This document shows positions 1-6,864 of a stretch of DNA of 13,545 nt, one piece after another (position 1 is the first letter of the stretch; each line of letters begins with the position of its first letter). This stretch comes from UBA6136 sp964344495. Lineage in GTDB: Bacteria > Pseudomonadota > Gammaproteobacteria > Methylococcales > Methylococcaceae. The notes below the pieces were generated by a model. It worked only from the letters and a program-made list of their open reading frames with translations. It was not told the DNA's origin and did not search any database. The position numbers and the translations under genes are program-made. The stretch is from the NCBI GenBank assembly GCA_964344495.1, contig CAYFNI010000062.1, positions 1 to 13,545 on the forward strand, given 5' to 3'.

Positions 1-1200
1 CCAGAGTGACCATCTCCAGACGTACCCGATCACCAGCGTAAACGCCAAAGTGGTCAGCAGCATCGTCGCTGCCACTGCGAAACCATAAGCCGAGGCCAGC
101 GTGCTCGACGACCCGAACCCCACCACCAGCAATATGCAGCCGACGGCGAGTAGCCCGTTGATTTTTGGCACATAGATTTGGCCGCGTTCGGAGGCTGATG
201 TCTGCACCACCCGCAGACGTGGCAGATACTCCATCTGAATCGCCTGGCGCGCCAGTGAGAACATGCCCGAAATGACCGCCTGGCTGGCAATGAAACTGGC
301 CAGCATCGCCAGTACGATCATGGGAGCAAGCCCGCCCGTCGGGATCATGCCGAAGAACGGACTGACCTCAGAGGCGCTGTAGGTATGGTTTTGCAGCAAC
401 CAGGCGCCTTGGCCGAAATAGGACAGCAGCAAGGCGTACAGAGCCGTGACGTACCACGCCAGCCGAATCGGACGGCGCCCGAAATGTCCCATGTCGGCGT
501 AAATGGCTTCCGCCCCGGTTACGGCCAGCAGGATGGCGCCGAGCAGATTGAGCAACTCCGGCCAACGGAGCACGGACAGCAGATGAACAGCGTGTTGCGG
601 GAGCAGGGCGGCAAGAATGGCGGGGGTCTGCCAGATCTGGGCAGCGCCCAGTCCCCCGATTGCCAGAAACCAGCCCACCATGATGGGGGTGAACCACCGG
701 CTCAGGGCCCCGGTACCAAACCGCTGAATGCCGAACAGGATGACCAGCAAGCTGATCGACGCCAGCATCGCCCAATGATCGATATCGGCCGACAGGGCCT
801 TCATGCCCTCGGTCGCGGCCATGATCGACAGTGCCGGCGTGATCAGGCTGTCGGCAAACAACAGGGCAGCCGAGGCCATCGCGATCCCGGTTGTCAGCAC
901 CATCATCCTCGCGTTGTTGGACGCACTGGACGCTCGCAACAGGGCCACGATGGCAAAAATGCCGCCCTCGCCGTCGTTGTCGGCACGGGTGATGAAGAGC
1001 AGATACTTCATGCTGACGACCAGCCCCAGCGTCCAGAAGATCAGCGAGACAATGCCAAGGATGGTCTCCTCGTGCGCGGCGAGGCCGGACACGCGCAGGG
1101 CGGCATCAATGGCATAGATCGGACTGGTACCTATATCGCCAAACACGATACCCAACGCTGCCAGTGCCATGGCGAAAGTCTTCTGGGAGGGGCTATGCAT
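1..1200 (-). CDS. kup: Kup-type potassium uptake transporter, N-terminal 400 residues (runs off the left edge)
   Basis: This is a low-affinity potassium-proton symporter of the inner membrane (KUP/HAK/KT family). The frame is open from ATG at 1198-1200 to the first base of the window, so about two thirds of a protein usually near 620 residues is present. Reading the minus strand I see the family landmarks in order: GDIGTSPIYA (residues 21-30), KYLLFITRADNDGEGG (65-80), ITPALSIMAATEG (about 120-132), VTGAEAIYADMGHF (207-220) and QIYVPKIN (361-368). The charged RADNDGEGG loop and the VTGAEALYADMGHFG block are diagnostic for the family. The start is the only ATG after an in-frame TAG; a second ATG at 1168-1170 is possible because the GDIGTSP helix follows it, and the ribosome binding site of the first is weak. 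It lies 124 bases downstream of sbp on the same strand with no clear terminator between, so read-through is possible. The C-terminal cytoplasmic domain is outside the window. Confidence 0.95.
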   Translation of the reverse strand, partial: MHSPSQKTFAMALAALGIVFGDIGTSPIYAIDAALRVSGLAAHEETILGIVSLIFWTLGLVVSMKYLLFITRADNDGEGGIFAIVALLRASSASNNARMMVLTTGIAMASAALLFADSLITPALSIMAATEGMKALSADIDHWAMLASISLLVILFGIQRFGTGALSRWFTPIMVGWFLAIGGLGAAQIWQTPAILAALLPQHAVHLLSVLRWPELLNLLGAILLAVTGAEAIYADMGHFGRRPIRLAWYVTALYALLLSYFGQGAWLLQNHTYSASEVSPFFGMIPTGGLAPMIVLAMLASFIASQAVISGMFSLARQAIQMEYLPRLRVVQTSASERGQIYVPKINGLLAVGCILLVVGFGSSSTLASAYGFAVAATMLLTTLAFTLVIGYVWRWSLW

Positions 1201-1324
1201 GGGCGTATCTCGCTGAGCGTATGACTACACGACAGGCCCCATTATCTATGAATTCATGTCCGAGGAGCGGCTGCTGGCAGGCGCTGCAGCACCGCTGTTT
1301 GGTAACGGGGTTCCGCGGTTAGCC

Positions 1325-2335
1325 TTACTTCGAGCCATAGATCTGGTCGAATACGCCACCGTCGGCAAAGTGGGTGGTCTGTGCCCGATCCCAGCTTCCG
1401 AACAGCTCCTTGATGCTGAACAGCTGAATGGCCGGGAATTCGGCCTGATGTGCCGCCAGGACTGCTGTGTCGGACGGCCGGTAAAAGTGCCTGGCGGCCA
1501 GTTCCTGCGCCTCTTTGCTGTAGAGATACTCCAGGTATCCCTGAGCCACCTCGGTGGTGCCATGCTTGCGGGCGACCACGTCCACGACCGTCACGGGGGG
1601 CTCGGCAAGGATGCTGACGCTGGGGTAGATGATGTCGAACATGTCCGGGCCGTATTCCTTCAGCACCAGGTGCGCTTCGTTTTCCCAGGTAATCAGCACG
1701 TCACCGATTTCGCGCTCGGCGAAGGTCACGGTCGACCCGCGTGCGCCGGTATCGAGCACAGCGGCGTTATTGAAGATGCGTTTGACCAGATCCCTGGCTT
1801 GCGTTTCGCCCCCGAGTTTTTTCAAGCCATAGCCCCAGGCAGCCAGATAGCCCCAGCGGGCTCCGCCCGAGGTCTTGGGATTGGGGGTGACAACCGCGAC
1901 ACCGGGCTTGCCCAGATCGTCCCAGTCCTTGATGTTCAGCGGGTTGCCCTTGCGGACCAGAAAAATCTGGGTGGACAGGTAGGGGGAGCTGTTGTGGGGC
2001 AGGCGTTCCTGCCATGAGGCCGGGAGGAGTTTGCCTTTTTCGGCCAGCTGGTTGATGTCATAGGCCAGGGCAAGGGTGGCGATATCGGCATCCAGCCCGT
2101 CAATGATGGAACGCGCCTGCTTGCCGCTGCCGCCATGCGATTGCTTGATCGTCACGTCATGGCCGGTCTTTGCCTTCCAGAATCGGGAAAACGCCTTGTT
2201 GTAATCCTCGTAAAACTCGCGTGTCGGGTCATAGGACACGTTGAGCAGCTCGATCGATTCGGCCTGTGCAGGCTGCAGGGCGGGAATCAGCAGCGCGAGG
2301 GTCAGGGCCAGTGTCTTGAAATCGGATGTGTTCAT
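1325..2335 (-). CDS. sbp: Periplasmic sulfate-binding protein
   Basis: This is the substrate-binding protein of the sulfate/thiosulfate ABC importer and would deliver ligand to CysTW. It has 336 residues, matching the family size. A Sec signal peptide is visible at residues 1-25 (hydrophobic LALTLALLIPAL, then AQA before the predicted cleavage after Ala25). Mature landmarks are LNVSYDPTREFYEDYN (about 31-46), QSHGGSGKQA, ADIATLALAYD, TPNPKTSGGARWGYLAAWGYG, DTGARGSTVTF and DVLITWENEA. The SHGGSGKQ, SGGARW and TGARGST segments supply sulfate-binding main-chain and side-chain contacts in characterised Sbp proteins. The start ATG at 2333-2335 sits just before the signal peptide; its ribosome binding site is poor. 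The gene is divergent from cysTWA across a 353-base region, an arrangement in which the binding protein and the membrane complex are made from separate promoters. CysP (thiosulfate-preferring) is the close alternative and cannot be fully excluded by eye. Confidence 0.93.
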   Translation of the reverse strand: MNTSDFKTLALTLALLIPALQPAQAESIELLNVSYDPTREFYEDYNKAFSRFWKAKTGHDVTIKQSHGGSGKQARSIIDGLDADIATLALAYDINQLAEKGKLLPASWQERLPHNSSPYLSTQIFLVRKGNPLNIKDWDDLGKPGVAVVTPNPKTSGGARWGYLAAWGYGLKKLGGETQARDLVKRIFNNAAVLDTGARGSTVTFAEREIGDVLITWENEAHLVLKEYGPDMFDIIYPSVSILAEPPVTVVDVVARKHGTTEVAQGYLEYLYSKEAQELAARHFYRPSDTAVLAAHQAEFPAIQLFSIKELFGSWDRAQTTHFADGGVFDQIYGSK

Positions 2336-2688
2336 GGTGGAGTCGCTGGTTGATCGGATGTTCCTGAGTCGGTGGGCAGTCGGCGAGCGGGGTTATGGGT
2401 CAGCCCTGCTTTCCGTCCTGCGCGTCGGGAGGAACATCCTAGCCAGCGTCGGAAAGCGGCGGAAAGACTGTTTGGGCAGAAGCTAATAGCCGGGCGACAT
2501 ATGCCCCGGCGGCCACGGATGCCGGCTGCGCTCAGCAGATGGGGTCCGCCGGGCTGGAAGCGCTGAGGTGCCGGTGGCCTCCGGCATGGGTCAAATCCGC
2601 ATAAGCACATGCCATTTCAGTCTTTCTGAATTTTTTTGCCAGTGGGTAGAGTGGCCGCTCGATTCACAGTTGCTGGAGCCTGCCGCAC
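2336..2688. promoter_or_regulatory. Divergent control region between sbp and cysTWA
   Basis: This 353-base stretch holds no convincing gene and must carry the promoters for sbp (minus) and cysT (plus). Visible structure: a perfect 10-bp inverted repeat, GGATGTTCCT at 2356-2365 and AGGAACATCC at 2430-2439, within what would be the sbp leader; a hairpin GCCGGG / CCCGGC at 2489-2494 and 2505-2510 with a 10-base loop; a hairpin TGCCGG / CCGGCA at 2569-2574 and 2581-2586 with a 6-base loop; and CTCAGC / GCTGAG at 2531-2536 and 2562-2567. An AT-rich tract (TGAATTTTTTT, about 2627-2637) precedes the cysT ribosome binding site GGAG at 2675-2678. I could not pick out unambiguous -35/-10 hexamers or a CysB site, which is too degenerate to call by eye. 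Confidence 0.6.
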
Positions 2689-3519
2689 ATGGCGGTCACT
2701 TTTACCAAACGCGGCGTGTTGCCGGGCTTTTCCCTGACCCTGGGTTTCTCGGTGCTGTATCTCAGTCTCATCGTGCTCATCCCGCTTTCCGCCACGTTCT
2801 TCAAGGCTGCCACGCTGGGCTGGGCGGGCTTCTGGGATGTCATTGCCCAGCCGCGCGTGCTGGCGTCCTTCAAACTGACGTTTGGCGCCGCACTGGTTGC
2901 CGCACTCATCAATGCCGTCTGTGGATTGCTGGTGGCCTGGGTACTCGTGCGCTATGAGTTCTTCGGCAAAAAATGGATCGATGCCCTGGTGGACTTGCCG
3001 TTTGCCTTGCCGACCGCAGTGGCTGGCATTGCGCTCGCCACGTTGTATTCCGGCAAAGGCTGGGTGGGGAAATGTCTGGCTCCCTACGGCATCAAGATCG
3101 CCTACACGCCCCTCGGGGTGGTGGTCGCATTGACGTTCATCGGGCTGCCGTTCGTCGTCAGGACGGTGCAGCCGATTCTGGAGGACTTCGAACGCGAGTT
3201 GGAGGAAGCCGCTGCCAGTCTGGGTGCGACCCGCTGGCAGACTTTTGCCCGGGTCATCTTTCCGACGCTGGCGCCGGCGCTGCTGACCGGTTTCGCGCTG
3301 GCGTTCGCCCGCGCCGTGGGTGAATACGGCTCGGTGATTTTTATCGCCGGCAATATCCCGATGGTGTCGGAAATCACCCCGTTACTCATCATCACCAAGC
3401 TCGAACAGTACGACTATGCCGGCGCAACGGCGCTGGCGGTATCCATGCTGATTGTCTCGTTCGGACTGTTGCTGATGATCAATGCCCTGCAACGCTGGGC
3501 ACATCTGCGCAAGTCCTGA
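2689..3519 (+). CDS. cysT: Sulfate/thiosulfate ABC transporter permease CysT (CysU)
   Basis: This is one of the two inner-membrane channel subunits of the sulfate/thiosulfate importer; it pairs with CysW and is driven by CysA. It has 276 residues, the usual CysT length. It starts with a short cytoplasmic tail, then a first membrane helix (about 17-38), a MetI-type transmembrane domain from about residue 60, and the conserved permease signature DLPFALPTAVAGIALATLY (102-120). The EAA loop that docks on the ATPase is EEAAASLGATRWQTFARVIFP (about 172-192) with its invariant glycine at 179. Further CysT landmarks are FARAVGEYGSVIFIAGN (206-222) and SEITPLLIITKLEQYDY (227-243). The ATG at 2689 has GGAG 10 bases upstream. 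It opens a plus-strand operon cysT-cysW-cysA and is divergent from sbp. Confidence 0.95.
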   Translation: MAVTFTKRGVLPGFSLTLGFSVLYLSLIVLIPLSATFFKAATLGWAGFWDVIAQPRVLASFKLTFGAALVAALINAVCGLLVAWVLVRYEFFGKKWIDALVDLPFALPTAVAGIALATLYSGKGWVGKCLAPYGIKIAYTPLGVVVALTFIGLPFVVRTVQPILEDFERELEEAAASLGATRWQTFARVIFPTLAPALLTGFALAFARAVGEYGSVIFIAGNIPMVSEITPLLIITKLEQYDYAGATALAVSMLIVSFGLLLMINALQRWAHLRKS

Positions 3520-3550
3520 TGTCTTTCCACTTGCCCCGCGAGTTACCGGT

Positions 3551-4435
3551 ATGTCGATGATGACCGTTCATCCAGTGGCCTCCAGAGCCTTCAACCCCGC
3601 CCGCGGCGAGCCCCGCTGGGTGCGGTGGACGCTGACAGCACTGGCCCTGATCTTTCTGTTGGGCTTTCTGTTTCTGCCGCTGGCGGTGGTGTTCAGTCAG
3701 GCTTTCAGCAAGGGGGCCACGGTCTTCTGGGAAGCACTGACGGAGGAGAACGCCCGGCTGGCCGCGCGCCTGACGCTGATGACGGCCCTGATTGCGGTGC
3801 CGTTGAACATGGTGTTCGGCATCGCGGCGGCCTGGTCCATCGCCAAGTTCGAGTTTCCGGGCAAGAGCCTGCTGATCACGCTGATCGACCTGCCATTTTC
3901 GGTGTCGCCGGTGGTTTCCGGTTTGATCTTTGTCTTGCTGTTCGGTCTGCAGGGCTGGCTGGGGCCCTGGTTGCAGGCGCATGACATCAAACTGATTTTT
4001 GCCGTGCCCGGCATCGTGCTGGCGACCTTGTTCGTGACCTTCCCGTTTGTAGCGCGAGAACTGATCCCGTTAATGCAGGCTCAAGGTACCGAGGAAGAAG
4101 AGGCCGCCCTGGTGCTGGGCGCGTCCGGCTGGCAGACGTTCTGGCATGTCACCCTGCCCAATATCCGCTGGGGGCTGCTGTATGGGGTCATTCTCTGCAA
4201 TGCCAGAGCCATGGGTGAATTCGGCGCTGTGTCGGTGGTCTCGGGTCACATTCGCGGCCTGACCAATACGCTGCCGCTGCATGTCGAAATTCTCTACAAC
4301 GAATACAACGCAGCCGCTGCCTTTGCGGTCGCCTCGCTACTGGCCTGTCTGGCGCTGGTGACGCTGGCCGTCAAGACGTTGCTGGAGTGGCACCTCAAGC
4401 AACAGGCCGTAAAACTGGATTCCCAGCCCCGATAA
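3551..4435 (+). CDS. cysW: Sulfate/thiosulfate ABC transporter permease CysW
   Basis: This is the second channel subunit of the sulfate/thiosulfate importer. The frame is open further upstream (to about 3482, overlapping the end of cysT), but ATG at 3551 gives 294 residues, the normal CysW size, and a short polar N-terminus before the first helix; nearby in-frame ATGs at 3557 and 3560 are equally possible. Features: first membrane helix at about 26-50, permease core with DLPFSVSPVVSGLIFVLLFG (113-132), EAA loop EEAALVLGASGWQTFWHVTLP (about 183-203) and NARAMGEFGAVSVVSGHIRG (217-236). The last segment, then TNTLPLHVEILYNEYN (238-253), is typical of CysW rather than CysT. It follows cysT by 31 bases and precedes cysA by 5 bases, so the three are clearly co-transcribed. 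A small GCGAG element about 9 bases upstream is the only ribosome binding site seen. Confidence 0.93.
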   Translation: MSMMTVHPVASRAFNPARGEPRWVRWTLTALALIFLLGFLFLPLAVVFSQAFSKGATVFWEALTEENARLAARLTLMTALIAVPLNMVFGIAAAWSIAKFEFPGKSLLITLIDLPFSVSPVVSGLIFVLLFGLQGWLGPWLQAHDIKLIFAVPGIVLATLFVTFPFVARELIPLMQAQGTEEEEAALVLGASGWQTFWHVTLPNIRWGLLYGVILCNARAMGEFGAVSVVSGHIRGLTNTLPLHVEILYNEYNAAAAFAVASLLACLALVTLAVKTLLEWHLKQQAVKLDSQPR

Positions 4436-4440
4436 CCGCC

Positions 4441-5508
4441 ATGAGTATCATCCTCCATCACGTTGAAAAATCGTTTGGCGCCTTCAAGGCACTGAAGCAG
4501 ATCGATCTTGAAATAGCCAGCGGCGAATTGGTCGCGCTGCTCGGCCCGTCCGGCTGCGGCAAGACTACCTTGCTGCGCATCATCGCCGGTCTGGAAAAGC
4601 CCGATGCCGGGACGGTCCTGTTTCAGGGTGAAGATGCCACCGATCGCCACGTCCGCGAGCGCCAGGTGGGGTTCGTGTTTCAGCATTACGCCTTGTTCCG
4701 GCACATGTCCGTGTTCGAGAACATTGCCTTTGGCCTCCGTGTGCGGCCCAGGGCGGAGCGCCCGTCAGAGGCGGATATTCGGGCCCGCGTGCACGATTTG
4801 CTGAAGCTGGTTCAGCTCGACTGGCTGGCGGATCGTTACCCGCCGCAACTGTCCGGCGGTCAGCGGCAACGCATCGCGCTGGCACGCGCCCTGGCGGTTG
4901 AGCCCAAGGTGCTGCTGCTGGATGAACCCTTCGGTGCGCTGGATGCCAAGGTGCGCAAGGAACTGCGCCGCTGGTTGCGTCGTCTGCATGACGAGTTGCA
5001 CGTTACCAGCGTGTTTGTGACCCACGATCAGGAGGAGGCACTGGAAGTGGCGGATCGGGTGGTCGTGCTCAATGAGGGGCAGGTCGAGCAGGTCGGTACG
5101 CCGGTCGAGGTGTACGACCATCCTGCGTCGCCGTTCGTGTATCAATTTCTCGGGGACGTGAATCTGTTTCATGGCCGGGTTCATGACGGCCACGCGCTGA
5201 TCGGCGAGGCCCAAGTGGCCCTGAGTGGCGGTCCGGAGCGTCAGGAGGCCGCGGTGTTCTATGCCCGGCCGCACGAGATCGACATTCTGCGTGAGGACTC
5301 GGGGCCGGCGTCGATTGCGGCCACGGTCCACGACATTCGGCCGCTGGGCGCCACCGTCAGGGTCGAACTGGATCGCGCCGATGGGCACGGGGTGGTCGAG
5401 GTGGAACTGGCCCGGGAACGATTCGCTCACATCGACCTTAGGGTCGGGGAAGGCGTGTTCCTGCAGCCGGCCCGCTTGCGGGTGTTTTCGAACAACCCGA
5501 GCGGCTGA
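4441..5508 (+). CDS. cysA: Sulfate/thiosulfate import ATPase CysA
   Basis: This cytoplasmic ATPase powers sulfate/thiosulfate import through CysTW. From ATG at 4441 the protein has 355 residues. All nucleotide-binding motifs are intact: Walker A GPSGCGKTT (35-43), Q-loop Gln81, signature LSGGQ (137-141), Walker B VLLLDE (157-162), D-loop GALDA, and H-loop His195 in FVTHDQEEA. VGTPVEVYDHPASPFVYQFLG marks the end of the ATPase domain, and the remaining 120 or so residues form the TOBE-like regulatory domain typical of CysA/PotA-type ATPases. The frame extends upstream into cysW, but MSIILHHVEKSFG is the normal N-terminus and the start lies 5 bases after the cysW stop, suggesting translational coupling. 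It is the last gene of the operon and is separated from the converging Nudix gene by only 10 bases. Confidence 0.95.
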   Translation: MSIILHHVEKSFGAFKALKQIDLEIASGELVALLGPSGCGKTTLLRIIAGLEKPDAGTVLFQGEDATDRHVRERQVGFVFQHYALFRHMSVFENIAFGLRVRPRAERPSEADIRARVHDLLKLVQLDWLADRYPPQLSGGQRQRIALARALAVEPKVLLLDEPFGALDAKVRKELRRWLRRLHDELHVTSVFVTHDQEEALEVADRVVVLNEGQVEQVGTPVEVYDHPASPFVYQFLGDVNLFHGRVHDGHALIGEAQVALSGGPERQEAAVFYARPHEIDILREDSGPASIAATVHDIRPLGATVRVELDRADGHGVVEVELARERFAHIDLRVGEGVFLQPARLRVFSNNPSG

Positions 5509-5518
5509 GTCGGCGGCT

Positions 5519-5953
5519 TCAGGCCAGGGGCGTCGGCGCGCCGGTGGCTCTGAAGCGGCGGTAATCCTCCAGCACCTGCGCATGGTCAAAGGCCAGGGGG
5601 GCGGGGAGGGCGTCCACGGAGACCACCACGGCTTTTTTGGCATCATCCGCTGCAACCGGCAAACCGGTGGCGGTGGCCACATAGACCGCCGTCACGGTAT
5701 GCCCGCGGGCATCACGGGCCGGATCGGAATACAGTCCCAGCAGTGCCCGCAACTCGACCTTGAGACCGACTTCCTCCAGCGCTTCGCGCCGGGCAGCGGC
5801 TTCCATGCGCTCCCCGACATCCACAAATCCGCCCGGTATGGCCCAGCCGTGCGGGGGGTAGAGGCGTTCGATCAGCACGATGGGGCGTCCCGGCTGGTCG
5901 ATCAGTTCGATGATGGTATCGGCAGCGATTTGCGGGGTGACGGGGCGTGGCAT
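5519..5953 (-). CDS. Nudix hydrolase, ADP-ribose pyrophosphatase-like
   Basis: This is a small Nudix pyrophosphohydrolase. The Nudix box is complete at residues 42-64: G42, E48, then REALEEVGL (56-64), which supplies the Mg2+-binding glutamates of the REUXEEXGU motif. Downstream, LYSDPARDARGHTVTAVYVA (74-93) resembles the segment seen in bacterial and archaeal ADP-ribose pyrophosphatases, so hydrolysis of ADP-ribose or a related nucleoside diphosphate is the likely reaction; substrate cannot be fixed from sequence. I chose ATG at 5951-5953 (144 residues) over a frame extension to 6013, because an AGGA lies just upstream, the core fold begins within 10 residues, and the longer start would overlap a dyad in front of the next gene. 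It is convergent with cysA and divergent from the TauE-like gene, so it appears to be transcribed alone. Confidence 0.85.
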   Translation of the reverse strand: MPRPVTPQIAADTIIELIDQPGRPIVLIERLYPPHGWAIPGGFVDVGERMEAAARREALEEVGLKVELRALLGLYSDPARDARGHTVTAVYVATATGLPVAADDAKKAVVVSVDALPAPLAFDHAQVLEDYRRFRATGAPTPLA

Positions 5954-6006
5954 GGGGTCCTGGGAGCGCTTCTGTGCGGGAAGAAATGATCGGATGGCTA
6001 TCGTGG

Positions 6007-6031
6007 TCGCCAAGGATATCGCCCTTGGTGA
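6007..6031. promoter_or_regulatory. Dyad-symmetric element upstream of the TauE-like gene
   Basis: CCAAGG (6010-6015) and CCTTGG (6023-6028) form a perfect inverted repeat around a 7-base centre. The symmetry continues outward for three more positions, two matching and one G-T, giving 8 of 9 symmetric positions per arm. It lies in the divergent space between the Nudix gene and the TauE-like gene, about 80 bases before the latter's ATG. It could be an operator or a hairpin; I do not recognise the binding protein. Confidence 0.35.
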
Positions 6032-6110
6032 TTCACGTTAGAATACCGCCATTTAGCCGATTGATCACTGCCCGCATTTGGGTGGTGCCCGAAGACACGG
6101 ACTGCTCTCC

Positions 6111-6836
6111 ATGAATCATCTCGATACCGCTTTCAATACCTCCTTTTTTGTAGCTTTCCTGATGGGGCTGTTCAGCGCCATGCATTGCCTCGGCATGTGC
6201 GGCTCCATCATCGGTTCGCTGACGCTGAGCCTGAAGCGGGAAATTCGCGAGAACAAGCGCGAGCTGTTGCCGTATGTCGCCAGCTATAACGGTGGCCGCG
6301 TGCTCAGCTATGCCATTGCCGGGCTGTTTGCGGGTCTGGCGGAGCATGTCCTGAGCCTGCCTTTCGGCGAGGGTCACGGCCACCGTTTTCTGCAGATTCT
6401 GTCGGCGGTGGTGATGCTGGGGGCCGGCCTGCACATTGCGGGGTGGTTTCCCCGCTTCGCCTACATCGAAAAATTCGGCAACATCGTCTGGCGCCGGATC
6501 GAACCCTACGGACGCGGACTGGTGCCGGTCGAGACTTTGCCCCGGGCCTTTGTTTTCGGGATGGTCTGGGGTTGGTTGCCGTGCGGCCTGGTGTACACCG
6601 CACTGGCGCTGGCGGCCACCACCGGCGATGTCTTCCGCAGCACGTTTACCATGCTGTCGTTTGGACTGGGCACCATACCGGCCGTCATGGGCGTGGGCGT
6701 CATGACCTCCTGGATGGTCAGGCTGTCCAGCATGACCCGGTTCCGTCAGCTGGCCGGCATTACGCTGATCCTGCTGGCCCTGATGGCGGCTTTCCCCGGA
6801 ATGAACCCGATGGTGCAACACACCATGGCGCATTGA
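6111..6836 (+). CDS. TauE/SafE-like (DsbD_2/UreH-type) small integral membrane protein
   Basis: This is a 241-residue polytopic inner-membrane protein with about six hydrophobic segments. Conserved landmarks are HCLGMCG in the first helix (25-31), YNGGRVLSYAIAG (59-71), WGWLPCGLVYTAL (153-165) and SFGLGTIPAV (183-192). The HCxGMC and PCG pairs are the signature of the family annotated as sulfite exporter TauE/SafE or DsbD_2/UreH domain proteins, whose members often sit near copper export or cbb3 oxidase assembly genes; the cysteines could handle metal or thiols. The real substrate is unknown, and the sulfite label comes from family naming, not evidence. ATG at 6111 was chosen because MNHLDTAFN leads directly into the first helix; the frame is open about 11 codons further. 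Its stop codon lies inside a hairpin that also contains the start of the next gene. Confidence 0.82.
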   Translation: MNHLDTAFNTSFFVAFLMGLFSAMHCLGMCGSIIGSLTLSLKREIRENKRELLPYVASYNGGRVLSYAIAGLFAGLAEHVLSLPFGEGHGHRFLQILSAVVMLGAGLHIAGWFPRFAYIEKFGNIVWRRIEPYGRGLVPVETLPRAFVFGMVWGWLPCGLVYTALALAATTGDVFRSTFTMLSFGLGTIPAVMGVGVMTSWMVRLSSMTRFRQLAGITLILLALMAAFPGMNPMVQHTMAH

Positions 6837-6864
6837 ACATAGTTGAGGGATGACTATGTTCGAT
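6832..6864 (+). promoter_or_regulatory. RNA hairpin spanning the stop of the TauE-like gene and the start of the sigma-54 activator
   Basis: ATTGAACATAG (6832-6842) pairs with CTATGTTCGAT (6854-6864): ten Watson-Crick pairs and one G-U, closing an 11-base loop TTGAGGGATGA. The upstream stop codon TGA (6834-6836) is in the left arm, the ribosome binding site GAGGG (6845-6849) is in the loop, and the preferred start AUG (6856-6858) is in the right arm. A ribosome reaching the upstream stop would open the left arm and free the downstream start. Confidence 0.6.

Noticed and set aside
385..1224. A long plus-strand open frame of about 279 codons opposite kup
   Set aside because: The minus strand carries every Kup family motif in an uninterrupted frame; the plus-strand product is Gln/Gly/Asp-rich with no recognisable domain and is an antisense shadow of GC-rich coding sequence.
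1248..1257. Palindrome ATGAATTCAT between sbp and kup, and a nearby GATAAT
   Set aside because: The palindrome is short and AT-simple, and no acceptable -35 lies 16-18 bases upstream of GATAAT on the minus strand, so no promoter is called.
4765..5682. A minus-strand open frame of about 305 codons opposite cysA and overlapping the Nudix gene
   Set aside because: It lies across two well-supported genes (intact ABC ATPase motifs and a Nudix box) and has no domain of its own.
6058..6075. Possible FNR/Anr site beginning TTGATCACTG upstream of the TauE-like gene
   Set aside because: Only one half (TTGAT) is present; there is no ATCAA at the required distance.
6033..6833. A minus-strand open frame of about 266 codons opposite the TauE-like gene
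   Set aside because: The plus strand has clear membrane helices and family motifs; the minus-strand product is a hydrophilic Gln/His/Arg-rich shadow.
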